DNA from: an uncultured Clostridia bacterium
GTDB taxonomy: Bacteria; Bacillota; Clostridia; TANB77; CAG-508
DNA length: 64,000 nucleotides
Direction of reading: 5' to 3'
Assembly: GCA_934167095.1 (NCBI GenBank)
Contig: CAKPKE010000003.1
Coordinates: 1-64,000, forward strand
Shown: positions 56,573 through 64,000 of the stretch, piece after piece
Layout: each line of letters opens with the position of its first letter
How positions within the stretch are numbered: the stretch's first letter is position 1
Notes under the pieces: generated by a model
Seen by the model: only the letters and a program-made list of their open reading frames with translations
Told to the model about the DNA's origin: nothing
The model's database searches: none
Program-made: the position numbers and the translations under genes

Positions 56573-57847
56573 ATGTTTACAGATTATGCAAAAATCTATG
56601 TTTCTGCTGGAAAAGGTGGAGATGGAGCAGTAGCCTTTAGAAGAGAAAAATATGTTGCAGCAGGTGGACCTGATGGAGGAGACGGCGGAAAAGGTGGAGA
56701 TGTTTACTTTGAAGTAAATCCAGACAGCAACACATTAATAGATTTTAGATATAAAAAGAAATTTAAAGCCGAAAATGGAAATAATGGTGAAGGTGGCCAT
56801 AAATATGGAAAAAGTGGAGAAGATTTATATATAAAAGTTCCACTAGGAACTATTGTAAAAAAATCAGACACAGGAGAAATTTTGGCTGATTTATCAGAAG
56901 AAAATAAAAAGGTATTAGTGCTAAAAGGTGGAAGAGGAGGAAAAGGAAATTCTCATTTTGCTACAGCCACAAGACAAGCTCCAAGATTTGCACAAAAAGG
57001 TGAAGATGGAGAAGAAGGAGAACTAATACTTGAATTAAAATTACTTGCTGATGTTGGATTAATAGGATATCCAAGTGTTGGAAAATCAACAATATTATCT
57101 GTTGTAACATCTGCTACACCTAAGATTGCAGAATATCATTTTACAACTTTAGAACCTAATTTAGGAGTGGTAAAAAGTGAATATGGTGATAGTTTTGTAA
57201 TTGCAGATATTCCAGGACTTATAGAAGGGGCAAGCGAAGGTGTTGGTCTTGGAATTCAATTTTTAAGACATATTGAAAGAACAAGATTATTACTTCATGT
57301 AGTAGATGTTGCTGGAACAGAAGGAAGAAATCCAGTAGAAGATTTTTACACTATTAATAAAGAGCTTGAAAAATATAGCAAAAAACTTGCAACAAGAAAG
57401 CAAATTATAGTAGCAAATAAAATTGATAGTATGCAAGATGAAAGTCTATATAATGAGCTTGAAAACGTTGCAAAAGAAAATAACATGGAAATTTTCAAAG
57501 TATCTGCTGCAACAGGCCAAGGCATGAAAGAACTAATGATTGAGGTTTCAAAAATACTAAAAACTCTTCCAAAAGAGGATTTAGTAGAAGAAAAAGAAGC
57601 CAAAAAAGTATATAAATTGGAAGAAGAACAACCATTTACAATCGTTAAGGAAGATGATATGTATGTTGTTGATGGACCTGCAATTCGTGAGCTTATGAGA
57701 AAAGTTAATATGGAAGATAATGAATCTTTATATTATTTCCAAAAGAATTTAGATGTTTTAGGGGTAAATTCAGCACTTAAAAAAGCAGGAGTTAAAGATG
57801 GAGATACTGTAAAAGTATATGATTATATACTAGAATGGGAAGACTAA
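56573..57847 (+). CDS. obg: GTPase Obg
   Basis: A 424-residue Obg that links ribosome assembly and stress responses. The glycine-rich Obg fold (GGDGAVAFRREKYVAAGGPD), the G domain (GYPSVGKSTILS, DIPGLIEGASEG, NKID) and the C-terminal OCT domain (FTIVKEDDMYVVDGPAIREL) are present. The Shine-Dalgarno is in the upstream gene (AGAGGAG). Confidence 0.96.
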   Translation: MFTDYAKIYVSAGKGGDGAVAFRREKYVAAGGPDGGDGGKGGDVYFEVNPDSNTLIDFRYKKKFKAENGNNGEGGHKYGKSGEDLYIKVPLGTIVKKSDTGEILADLSEENKKVLVLKGGRGGKGNSHFATATRQAPRFAQKGEDGEEGELILELKLLADVGLIGYPSVGKSTILSVVTSATPKIAEYHFTTLEPNLGVVKSEYGDSFVIADIPGLIEGASEGVGLGIQFLRHIERTRLLLHVVDVAGTEGRNPVEDFYTINKELEKYSKKLATRKQIIVANKIDSMQDESLYNELENVAKENNMEIFKVSAATGQGMKELMIEVSKILKTLPKEDLVEEKEAKKVYKLEEEQPFTIVKEDDMYVVDGPAIRELMRKVNMEDNESLYYFQKNLDVLGVNSALKKAGVKDGDTVKVYDYILEWED

Positions 57848-57850
57848 TGC

Positions 57851-57890
57851 TAAGTGAAAAATTAAATGTAATTCTGTAAAGTAGATGCAA
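57851..57890. repeat. dispersed 40-base repeat, copy 2
   Basis: 36 of 40 bases match 32414-32453 (four transitions). It lies directly after obg and about 98 bases before lexA. Confidence 0.7.
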
Positions 57891-57914
57891 ATAGTAAGAT
57901 TGATAAAAAAAATA

Positions 57915-57928
57915 CGAAATTTTGTTTG
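57915..57928 (+). promoter_or_regulatory. probable LexA box upstream of lexA
   Basis: CGAAATTTTGTTTG matches 10 of 14 bases of the Bacillota SOS box CGAACATATGTTCG. It overlaps the -35 of the lexA promoter, so LexA bound there would block its own gene. Confidence 0.6.
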
Positions 57929-57954
57929 ACAAACTAATATTTTTGTGATAATAT
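57926..57954 (+). promoter_or_regulatory. sigma-A promoter of lexA
   Basis: TTGACA and TAATAT are separated by 17 bases. Confidence 0.75.
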
Positions 57955-57988
57955 AATTACGAAATAATTATTTGAGGAGTGATTTATT

Positions 57989-58657
57989 ATGCCAAAAAGA
58001 AGAAACCCACAAGATTTGAATAAAAGGGAAAAGGACATATTAAAATTCATAGAAAAACAATTAAATGAAAATGGATATCCACCATCAGTAAGGGAAATCT
58101 GTCAAGCTGTTGGCTTAAAATCAACAGCAACTGTTCATGCCTATTTAAATAGATTAGAAGATAATGGATTTATAGCAAGAAGAGATAAAATGGGAAGAAC
58201 CCTTCAACTATTAAAAGGTGGAAAAACATATAAGCCAAATACTATGCAAGAACCTGAAGAAAAAAACGTATATGCTGGAAAGGAATTAGTTGATGTTCCT
58301 GTTATAGGCAAAATTACAGCTGGTGCACCTATTTTAGCAGTAGAAAACATAACAGATACATTCCCAATTCCATTAGATTTTATTGGAAATAGCGAATGTT
58401 TTATGCTTACTGTAAGAGGCGAAAGTATGATAGAAGCAGGTATTTTAGATGGTGATTATATATTAGTCAAAAAACAAAATACTGCTGAAAATGGAGAAAT
58501 AGTAGTCGCTTTAATTGATGATGAAGCAACAGTTAAAACATTCTACAAAGAAAAAGACCATATCAGACTTCAACCAGAAAACTCTACAATGGATCCAATT
58601 ATTGTACCAACATGTAAAATACTTGGAAAAGTTGCGGGTGTATTTAGAAAAATGTAA
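57989..58657 (+). CDS. lexA: LexA repressor
   Basis: A 222-residue SOS repressor and self-cleaving S24 peptidase. The winged HTH (VREICQAVGLKSTATVHAYL) is followed by the cleavage site region KITAGAPILAV (Ala-Gly), the catalytic Ser in RGESMIEAGI and the Lys in EATVKTFYKEK. It is intact and a little longer than E. coli LexA. The Shine-Dalgarno is GAGGAG. Confidence 0.96.
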   Translation: MPKRRNPQDLNKREKDILKFIEKQLNENGYPPSVREICQAVGLKSTATVHAYLNRLEDNGFIARRDKMGRTLQLLKGGKTYKPNTMQEPEEKNVYAGKELVDVPVIGKITAGAPILAVENITDTFPIPLDFIGNSECFMLTVRGESMIEAGILDGDYILVKKQNTAENGEIVVALIDDEATVKTFYKEKDHIRLQPENSTMDPIIVPTCKILGKVAGVFRKM

Positions 58658-58695
58658 ATCATAAGAATAATAGTAAACAAAAGTAAAATTATAAT

Positions 58696-58721
58696 AAGTC
58701 TATGTTAAACAACATAGGCTT
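58696..58721 (+). repeat. inverted repeat after lexA
   Basis: AAGTCTATGTT (58696-58706) pairs with AACATAGGCTT (58711-58721) with one wobble. No T-run follows, so it is a stable hairpin, not a standard terminator. Confidence 0.55.
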
Positions 58722-58760
58722 GAATTATCATAGTAATATTTTTAGATAGGAATTAGAAGT

Positions 58761-59255
58761 ATGAAAAGACTAAAAACTTTTGGAAAGTATATATTATTGT
58801 TAATTGCTTTTTATGTAGTATCAAATATACTTGCCTATTTTTGCATACAAACAACATATTCACCAATGGAAAAAGAAATTAATGCTGGTGAAAATATTGA
58901 AATTAATGTAAGCTATGCAAAAGCAACAATTATTAACGGTAAAATAGAAGGAAAAATAAAAAATATCTCTGAAGAAGATATAAACGGAAAGTATATAAAA
59001 TGTGATTTTATCTCTAAAAGAGGAACAAAAATACTAACAAAATATATACAAATAAATGAGCTAAAAGCAGGAGAAGAAAAAGACTTTAGCATAAGCTTTA
59101 GAGCTGATAATATAACTAAATTTGAAATGCAAATAACAGATGAATATCAAAGTGGGGAAAATACAAAACTTATAGAAGCACTTAATAAAACATCTGATGA
59201 GGACAAAGTAGCAGCATTTATAGCAATATTCACTTTAGTGCATTTTTTAATATAA
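58761..59255 (+). CDS. small membrane protein with a beta-rich extracellular domain, unknown
   Basis: A 164-residue protein with membrane helices at about 9-28 and at the C-terminus (about 148-164). The middle (YAKATIINGKIEGKIKNISE, FSISFRADNITKFEMQI) resembles the FxLYD domain of surface proteins. Its role is unknown. The Shine-Dalgarno is weak (TAGGAATTAGA). It is followed by a bidirectional terminator. Confidence 0.55.
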   Translation: MKRLKTFGKYILLLIAFYVVSNILAYFCIQTTYSPMEKEINAGENIEINVSYAKATIINGKIEGKIKNISEEDINGKYIKCDFISKRGTKILTKYIQINELKAGEEKDFSISFRADNITKFEMQITDEYQSGENTKLIEALNKTSDEDKVAAFIAIFTLVHFLI

Positions 59256-59284
59256 TGTAAAATGAAGAATAAAACGAACTAATA

Positions 59285-59331
59285 AATGGAATAGAAAACA
59301 AACTAAAATTTGAATTTCTATTCCATTTTTG
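59285..59331. terminator. bidirectional terminator between the membrane protein and the L,D-transpeptidase
   Basis: AATGGAATAGAAA (59285-59297) pairs with TTTCTATTCCATT (59315-59327), followed by more Ts. Confidence 0.85.
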
Positions 59332-59352
59332 TATTTATAATTAGTTTTTTTA

Positions 59353-60480
59353 TTAATTTTTACTATTATCAACAATGCCTGCTACAATATTGCTGTTAGA
59401 ATCAGAAACATCTGTGTTTTTGCTTTCTGAATTATTGCCATCAGGATTAGAAACATCTGTATTGTTACCAGCTCCGGGGCTTTGTATATCAGTGTTATTG
59501 CCAGCTCCAGAATCTGGATTTTGTACATCAGTATTATTTTCCGTTCCTGGGTTTTGACTTGGAATATCAGTCGTGTTACCTTCTGAAGGCGTAGGAGTAG
59601 GCTCTGGCTCAGGGGTAGGTTCTGGTTCAGTATTAGTATTTGAGTTGTTATTATTTGACTCTGTATATGAATGCCAAGGATTTTCAGGTGCTGGATCTGT
59701 GGGATCCCAATTTCTTAAATAATCAGGATATGAAGAAATTTTCTTAGCATTAGGTTTTCCTAAAGGACCAGGATTTGAGTCGCTATAAAATTCAACTTTA
59801 GTACCAACAGCACAGTTATAGAAAATCCATCTTGCATCTTCTACTGTTAAACGAATACAACCAGCAGATGCATAAGTTCCAAGTTTATCATATTCCCAGT
59901 ATTCAAGACTTGCTCTATCTCCACTTGTTAAATAAGGAACAGAGTGAAATAAAATATTACCTTTTATTTGAGTACAATAATGTCCAAAAACATCTCCTTG
60001 TAAACCATTCCATTCTTTGCACTTCGCAGGAATTGCATAAACGCCAGATTTAGGCGTATAAACACCAGTAGAACATATCATAACTTTATAAGGAACTGTG
60101 TAATTACCATTTTCATCTTGTGTATAAATATTTACAACCTGAGCTCCATAATTAACTTTTATATAATATGGAAGAGAACTTTTTCTATTTGTAGTTGAAG
60201 ATGTTGTCTTATTATCTTCAACTGTAGTGTTTGAAGAAACATCCTCGTTTACAACTTTGTTTTCTAAATCTTCAATATTAATAGTTTCGTTTGCTTCTAT
60301 ATCAGGTTCAATATTTGCAAATGTGTCTGATTTTTCTAAATTTGCATTTGCACTAGTAACAGAATCTTTTCTATTAGTAAAAACTACTGTTAAAATAATT
60401 ATTAGCCAAATAACTAGCAAAGTACATACAATAATCTTTGTTTGCAAAGCTTTTTGGGCTTGTCTTTGATCACTTCTCAT
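59353..60480 (-). CDS. L,D-transpeptidase (YkuD domain) with repetitive C-terminal tail
   Basis: A 375-residue cell wall cross-linking enzyme. An N-terminal membrane helix (about 16-35) and a Ser/Thr/Asn linker precede a YkuD domain (about 105-220; FHSVPY and ASAGCIRLTVEDAR, with catalytic His and Cys). The tail (about 265-375) is Pro/Glu-rich and has three copies of an AGNNTD(V/I)-type repeat. It is probably secreted and wall-associated. The start at 60480 has AAGGAG 8 bases upstream; an ATG 24 bases earlier is rejected as the Shine-Dalgarno lies inside it. Confidence 0.9.
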   Translation of the reverse strand: MRSDQRQAQKALQTKIIVCTLLVIWLIIILTVVFTNRKDSVTSANANLEKSDTFANIEPDIEANETINIEDLENKVVNEDVSSNTTVEDNKTTSSTTNRKSSLPYYIKVNYGAQVVNIYTQDENGNYTVPYKVMICSTGVYTPKSGVYAIPAKCKEWNGLQGDVFGHYCTQIKGNILFHSVPYLTSGDRASLEYWEYDKLGTYASAGCIRLTVEDARWIFYNCAVGTKVEFYSDSNPGPLGKPNAKKISSYPDYLRNWDPTDPAPENPWHSYTESNNNNSNTNTEPEPTPEPEPTPTPSEGNTTDIPSQNPGTENNTDVQNPDSGAGNNTDIQSPGAGNNTDVSNPDGNNSESKNTDVSDSNSNIVAGIVDNSKN

Positions 60481-60630
60481 TTTTAATATCTCCTTTAAAG
60501 ACATTTTATCATAAGTTATTTTAGATTACAATAATAATAATTTTAATTGCTTTTATATTGAAATTTGATAAGATATGTAATATAATTGCAACAGTTTCGT
60601 AATACATAAAACACGAAAGGAATTTTGCAA

Positions 60631-61650
60631 ATGTTAGAATTTGGACAAGATATAGCTATTGATTTAGGAACAGCGACAGTAATTGCATATGTAAAGGGAA
60701 AAGGTATTGTTTTAAGAGAACCATCTGTAGTTGCAATAGAAAAAAATACAGGTGAAGTTCTTGCCGTAGGAAAAGAAGCAAGAAGAATGCTTGGAAGAAC
60801 TCCAGGAAATATTGTGGCAACAAGACCTTTACGTGATGGTGTAATTTCGGATTATACAGTTACCGAAAAAATGCTTAAATACTTTATTGGAAAAGTATGT
60901 GGTAAATATATTTTTGCTCCTAGAATTATGATATGCATTCCTTCAAGAGTAACCGAAGTAGAAAAGCGAGCAGTAATTGATGCAGCAATAGGAGCTGGAG
61001 CAAGAAAAGTATATTTAATTGAAGAACCGCTAGCTGCAGCAATAGGAGCTGGACTGGATGTTTCTAGACCATCTGGAAATATGGTTGTAGATATTGGTGG
61101 AGGAACCACAGATATTGCAATAATATCTTTAGGAGGAACTGTTGTTAGTACATCAATAAAAACAGCAGGAGATAAATTTGATGAAGCAATTGTTAAATTT
61201 ATAAGGAAAAAATATAATATAATAATAGGAGATAGAACGGCAGAAGATATAAAAATAAATATAGGCTGTGTTTATCCAAAAATACAAGATTTAGATATGG
61301 ATATAAGAGGAAGAGATTTATTTACAGGTCTTCCTAAAACTGTAAAAATACATTCAAGTGAAATGCTAGAGGCATTAATTGAACCAGCACAAGAAATCAC
61401 AGAAGCAGTACACTCAATATTAGAAAAAACACCACCAGAACTTTCTGCAGATATAAGACACAAAGGAATTTATATGACTGGTGGAGGTAGTTTAATTGAC
61501 GGATTAGATAAATTAATTCAAGAAAGTACAGGAATAAATGTTGTTGTTGCAAATGATTCAATATCATGTGTTGCAATAGGAACTGGAAAAGCACTAGAAA
61601 ATTTAGACAATCTAAAAGTAGGAAAAGGAAATAGAATGTACATTATGTAA
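60631..61650 (+). CDS. mreB: rod shape-determining protein MreB/Mbl
   Basis: A 339-residue bacterial actin that guides cell wall elongation. The phosphate-1 motif DLGTATVIAYVKGKG, the phosphate-2 motif VVDIGGGTTDIAI, and the GAGARKVYLIEEPLAAAIGAG segment are typical. mreC and mreD are not next to it, so it may be an Mbl- or MreBH-type paralogue. The ATG at 60631 has AAAGGAA upstream. It stands alone, divergent from the L,D-transpeptidase gene. Confidence 0.93.
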   Translation: MLEFGQDIAIDLGTATVIAYVKGKGIVLREPSVVAIEKNTGEVLAVGKEARRMLGRTPGNIVATRPLRDGVISDYTVTEKMLKYFIGKVCGKYIFAPRIMICIPSRVTEVEKRAVIDAAIGAGARKVYLIEEPLAAAIGAGLDVSRPSGNMVVDIGGGTTDIAIISLGGTVVSTSIKTAGDKFDEAIVKFIRKKYNIIIGDRTAEDIKINIGCVYPKIQDLDMDIRGRDLFTGLPKTVKIHSSEMLEALIEPAQEITEAVHSILEKTPPELSADIRHKGIYMTGGGSLIDGLDKLIQESTGINVVVANDSISCVAIGTGKALENLDNLKVGKGNRMYIM

Positions 61651-61680
61651 GAGAGTGTACTGACTGATGGTTCAGGTTGT

Positions 61681-61710
61681 TTGAAAAGAAGAAGAAAAAT
61701 GGTGTATAAT
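61681..61710 (+). promoter_or_regulatory. promoter of the TetR regulator
   Basis: TTGAAA and TATAAT are separated by 18 bases. GGGAG is the only plausible Shine-Dalgarno in the leader and is followed by an ATTAG/CTAAT hairpin before the ATG. Confidence 0.55.
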
Positions 61711-61755
61711 CTATAAATGGGAGATATTAGTGAAAAAGCTAATTTGAAATAAATA

Positions 61756-62322
61756 ATGAATAAAACTAAAAGAAAAATATTTGAGACTTCAATGAAATTG
61801 TTTGCGGAAAAAGGTTATGATGCAACAAGTATTGAAGAAATAACAGCCTTAGTAGGTGTTGCAAAAGGAACATTATATTATCATTTTACAAGCAAAGAAG
61901 AAATTTTTAATTTCCTAATAGAAGAAGGAGTTAAACTATTAAAAAATAGTATTGAAATAAAAACTGAAAATTTAGAGAATAGCATAGATAAAATAAAAGC
62001 AATAGTGCTAATTCAAATTAAAGTATTAGTTAAGTACGAAGATTTTATGACAATTGTTCTTAGAGAAATTTGGGGCAGTGGTGATAGAAGTGTGATATGC
62101 AAAAAGGAAGTTTTTGAATACATAAAAATTATTGAAAAAATAGTGGATGAAGGTATAAAAAAAGGAGAACTTCAAAAAGGAGATGCTAATGTTATTGCAT
62201 CAGGAATTTTTGGATTTACATGTTCTAGCTTAATATACAAAATGAGAAATGATAATGAAATAAATGTTATGGAATTATATTCTGAAATAGAAAAATCGTT
62301 TATTAGAAAATTGAAAAAATAA
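61756..62322 (+). CDS. TetR/AcrR-family transcriptional regulator
   Basis: A 188-residue repressor. The N-terminal HTH (ATSIEEITALVGVAKGTLYY, then HFTSKEEIF) is standard. The C-terminal ligand domain is typical but unassigned. The gene lies 51 bases before the acyl-CoA ligase gene, and could respond to fatty acids or acyl-CoA. No strong Shine-Dalgarno adjoins the ATG. Confidence 0.88.
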   Translation: MNKTKRKIFETSMKLFAEKGYDATSIEEITALVGVAKGTLYYHFTSKEEIFNFLIEEGVKLLKNSIEIKTENLENSIDKIKAIVLIQIKVLVKYEDFMTIVLREIWGSGDRSVICKKEVFEYIKIIEKIVDEGIKKGELQKGDANVIASGIFGFTCSSLIYKMRNDNEINVMELYSEIEKSFIRKLKK

Positions 62323-62339
62323 ACGAAATGATGTATAAT
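62311..62339 (+). promoter_or_regulatory. promoter for the acyl-CoA ligase gene inside the TetR gene end
   Basis: TTGAAA and TATAAT are separated by 17 bases. The -35 lies within the last codons of the TetR gene, so the ligase gene can be expressed apart from it. Confidence 0.65.
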
Positions 62340-62373
62340 ATGCATTGTTATGCTTTAAGCAAGGAGAATTGAA

Positions 62374-64000
62374 ATGAGAAACATTAAAGATTTTAAAATA
62401 CCAAATTTTAAATTTAAAAAAATAAAAATGGACGACATTCCAGATGTAGAAAATGTAAATGTAAATTATGAAGATGTAAAAGAAGCAGAAGAAAAGAAAA
62501 AAAGTAAAAAAGGTCCTTATGAGATACATGAATTTAATACAATAAAAGAAATATTTGAAAATTCTATTAGCAAATATCTAGAAAATACAGTGATTTTGCA
62601 AAAGCCAAACCATAAAGAACCATATAAAGAAATTACTTATAAACAATTTGGAAATGATGTTAAAGCTTTAGGAACAAAACTTATAAAAATGTTACCTCAA
62701 AATCCAAGAGTAGTAATAATAAGCGAAACAACGTATGACTGGTATTTGTCATATATGACAATGCTTTGTGGAGCAGGAATTGCAGTTCCAGTAGATAAAG
62801 AATTACCATATAATGAATTAGAGAATCTAATAAATAGATCAAAAGCATCAGCTGTAATATTTTCTTCAAAGAAAAAAGATATTGTTAAAAAAATTGAGGA
62901 AAATGTTCCATCAGTAAAATACTTTATTGAAATGAACTGTGATGACTTCATTGAAAATAAACATGTAGGAATTAATTATTTAATAAAAGAGGGAAAAGAA
63001 TTATTAGATAATGGCGATTTTACATATATAAATACTCAAATAGACCCAGATGAATTTAAAGTATTAATATTCACATCAGGAACTACATCTGCATCAAAAG
63101 GAGTAATGATTAGTAACAGAAATTTGGCATGGAATGTAAATGCTGCTTGTGCTTATGTACGCCTTAATGAAAATGATAGACTATTTTCTGTCTTGCCATT
63201 ACATCATACTTATGAATCTACAATAGGATTTTTATTACCATTTAGCGTTGGTGCATCAGTTGCTATTTGCGAAGGATTAAAATATATAGTTCCTAATATG
63301 CAAGAAGCAAAACCTACAGCAATGTTAGCGGTTCCATTATTAATAGAAAACTTATACAAAAAAATCAATGAAACAATTAAAAAGAGCAAAAAAGATGGAA
63401 TTGTTAATTCAATGATACATATAACAAACGCATTAAGAGCAGTTAATATTGATATAAAAAGAAAAGTTTTTAAAGAGATTCTTGATAATTTAGGAGGAAA
63501 TTTAAGAATTATAGTATCAGCAGCAGCGCCAATTGATGCAAAAATTTGCAAATGGGTTGATGATATAGGAATAAAATTTTTGCAAGGATATGGTCTTACT
63601 GAAACAGCACCAATAGCTGCATTAACACCAGATTATGTACAATCTCCTTATGCATCTACAGGAATTGCAGTAATAAATACTGAAATAAAAGTAGATAAGC
63701 CAAATGAAAATGGAGAAGGAGAATTGCTAATAAAAGGACCAACAGTAATGCTTGGTTATTATGAAGATGAATTAGCCACAGAAAAAGCTCTTGAAGGAGG
63801 ATATTTCCATTCAGGAGATATTGGAAAAATAGATGAAAATGGATACATATTTATAACAGGAAGAAGCAAAAATGTTATAGTAACACAAAACGGAAAAAAT
63901 ATATATCCAGAAGAAATTGAATTATTATTAGGTGATATACCAGAAATATCAGAATGCATGGTATATGGTAAAAAAGAATCTGAAGAAGACAAATCTAATA
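62374..64000 (+). CDS. long-chain acyl-CoA synthetase / AMP-binding enzyme (partial, cut by window edge)
   Basis: At least 542 residues; the 3' end is beyond the window. AMP-dependent ligases activate fatty acids via acyl-AMP. The P-loop motif FTSGTTSASKGVMIS, the motif GYGLTETAP, the FHSGDIGKIDENG region and GRSKNVIVTQNGKNIYPEE are intact. The N-terminal 55 residues are charged and unlike the family. The Shine-Dalgarno is AAGGAG. It may belong with the TetR gene upstream. Confidence 0.9.
   Translation, partial: MRNIKDFKIPNFKFKKIKMDDIPDVENVNVNYEDVKEAEEKKKSKKGPYEIHEFNTIKEIFENSISKYLENTVILQKPNHKEPYKEITYKQFGNDVKALGTKLIKMLPQNPRVVIISETTYDWYLSYMTMLCGAGIAVPVDKELPYNELENLINRSKASAVIFSSKKKDIVKKIEENVPSVKYFIEMNCDDFIENKHVGINYLIKEGKELLDNGDFTYINTQIDPDEFKVLIFTSGTTSASKGVMISNRNLAWNVNAACAYVRLNENDRLFSVLPLHHTYESTIGFLLPFSVGASVAICEGLKYIVPNMQEAKPTAMLAVPLLIENLYKKINETIKKSKKDGIVNSMIHITNALRAVNIDIKRKVFKEILDNLGGNLRIIVSAAAPIDAKICKWVDDIGIKFLQGYGLTETAPIAALTPDYVQSPYASTGIAVINTEIKVDKPNENGEGELLIKGPTVMLGYYEDELATEKALEGGYFHSGDIGKIDENGYIFITGRSKNVIVTQNGKNIYPEEIELLLGDIPEISECMVYGKKESEEDKSN

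Noticed and set aside
57851..57890. The 40-base repeat upstream of lexA as a LexA operator
   Set aside because: It does not resemble CGAAC-N4-GTTCG; the box at 57915-57928 does.
1..64000. CRISPR array
   Set aside because: No regularly spaced direct repeats of 23-40 bases were noticed in reading, and no cas gene is present.

Overview
The window is about 64 kb of very AT-rich DNA with Arg almost always encoded by AGA and standard stop codons (TAA, TAG and TGA are all used). Strong Shine-Dalgarno sites and TTGACA/TATAAT-type promoters with 17-base spacers are common. The L10 and L21 leaders, a glmS ribozyme, YqfC/YqfD/BofA/PdaA/SplB sporulation genes, the recO-yqzL-era order and an agr locus all point to a low-GC Bacillota of class Clostridia, probably an uncultured gut-type lineage descended from spore formers. 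This assignment is inferred from gene content only.

Layout. 1-211: 3' tail of a 23S rRNA gene and a 5S rRNA. 377-6.6 kb: an HD phosphohydrolase, a flavin reductase, then rpmG-secE-nusG-rplK-rplA-(L10 leader)-rplJ-rplL; rpoB does not follow. 6.7-13.3 kb: two surface proteins, plsX, tRNA-Cys, a candidate type I toxin-antitoxin locus, a cation diffusion facilitator and a membrane protein. 13.4-23.3 kb: tRNA-Gly, RNase J, gltX, a GC-rich orphan gene, engB, serS, a CaCA exchanger, bofA, and glmS behind its ribozyme. 23.4-27.7 kb: an operon of a chimeric protein (helicase-associated, sigma-4-like and alpha-CTD-like modules), a small protein and uvrC. 27.8-33.0 kb: accessory DNA with an XRE regulator, pilin-signal surface proteins (one broken), an RHH protein, an AbrB-PIN module and small orphans. 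33.2-35.1 kb: rRNA methyltransferase, RluA-type pseudouridine synthase and a second GC-rich orphan. 35.3-40.7 kb: agrBD convergent with agrCA, and a sorted surface-protein operon divergent from agrA. 40.8-46.8 kb: pdaA, yqfC, yqfD, an unknown gene, ybeY, dgkA fusion and a DUF3048 protein. 46.8-54.4 kb: era-yqzL-recO, pth, rng, splB, a pilin-lectin protein with a possibly diversified 3' end, a Nudix gene, rplU and rpmA. 54.4-64 kb: trpS, unknown, obg, lexA, a membrane protein, an L,D-transpeptidase, mreB, a TetR regulator and the start of an acyl-CoA ligase cut by the window edge.

Most genes are housekeeping genes for translation, RNA processing and the envelope. The most notable points are four. 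The first is a small hydrophobic ORF at 11.2 kb, faced by a strong convergent promoter across a shared bidirectional terminator. The second is the sigma-4/alpha-CTD chimera joined to uvrC. The third is the agr locus, whose AgrD has an unusually long stretch between the cysteine and the cleavage-side motif. The fourth is a lectin-like gene end that looks adenine-mutagenised. All function statements rest on reading the sequence and family knowledge; no database search was run.
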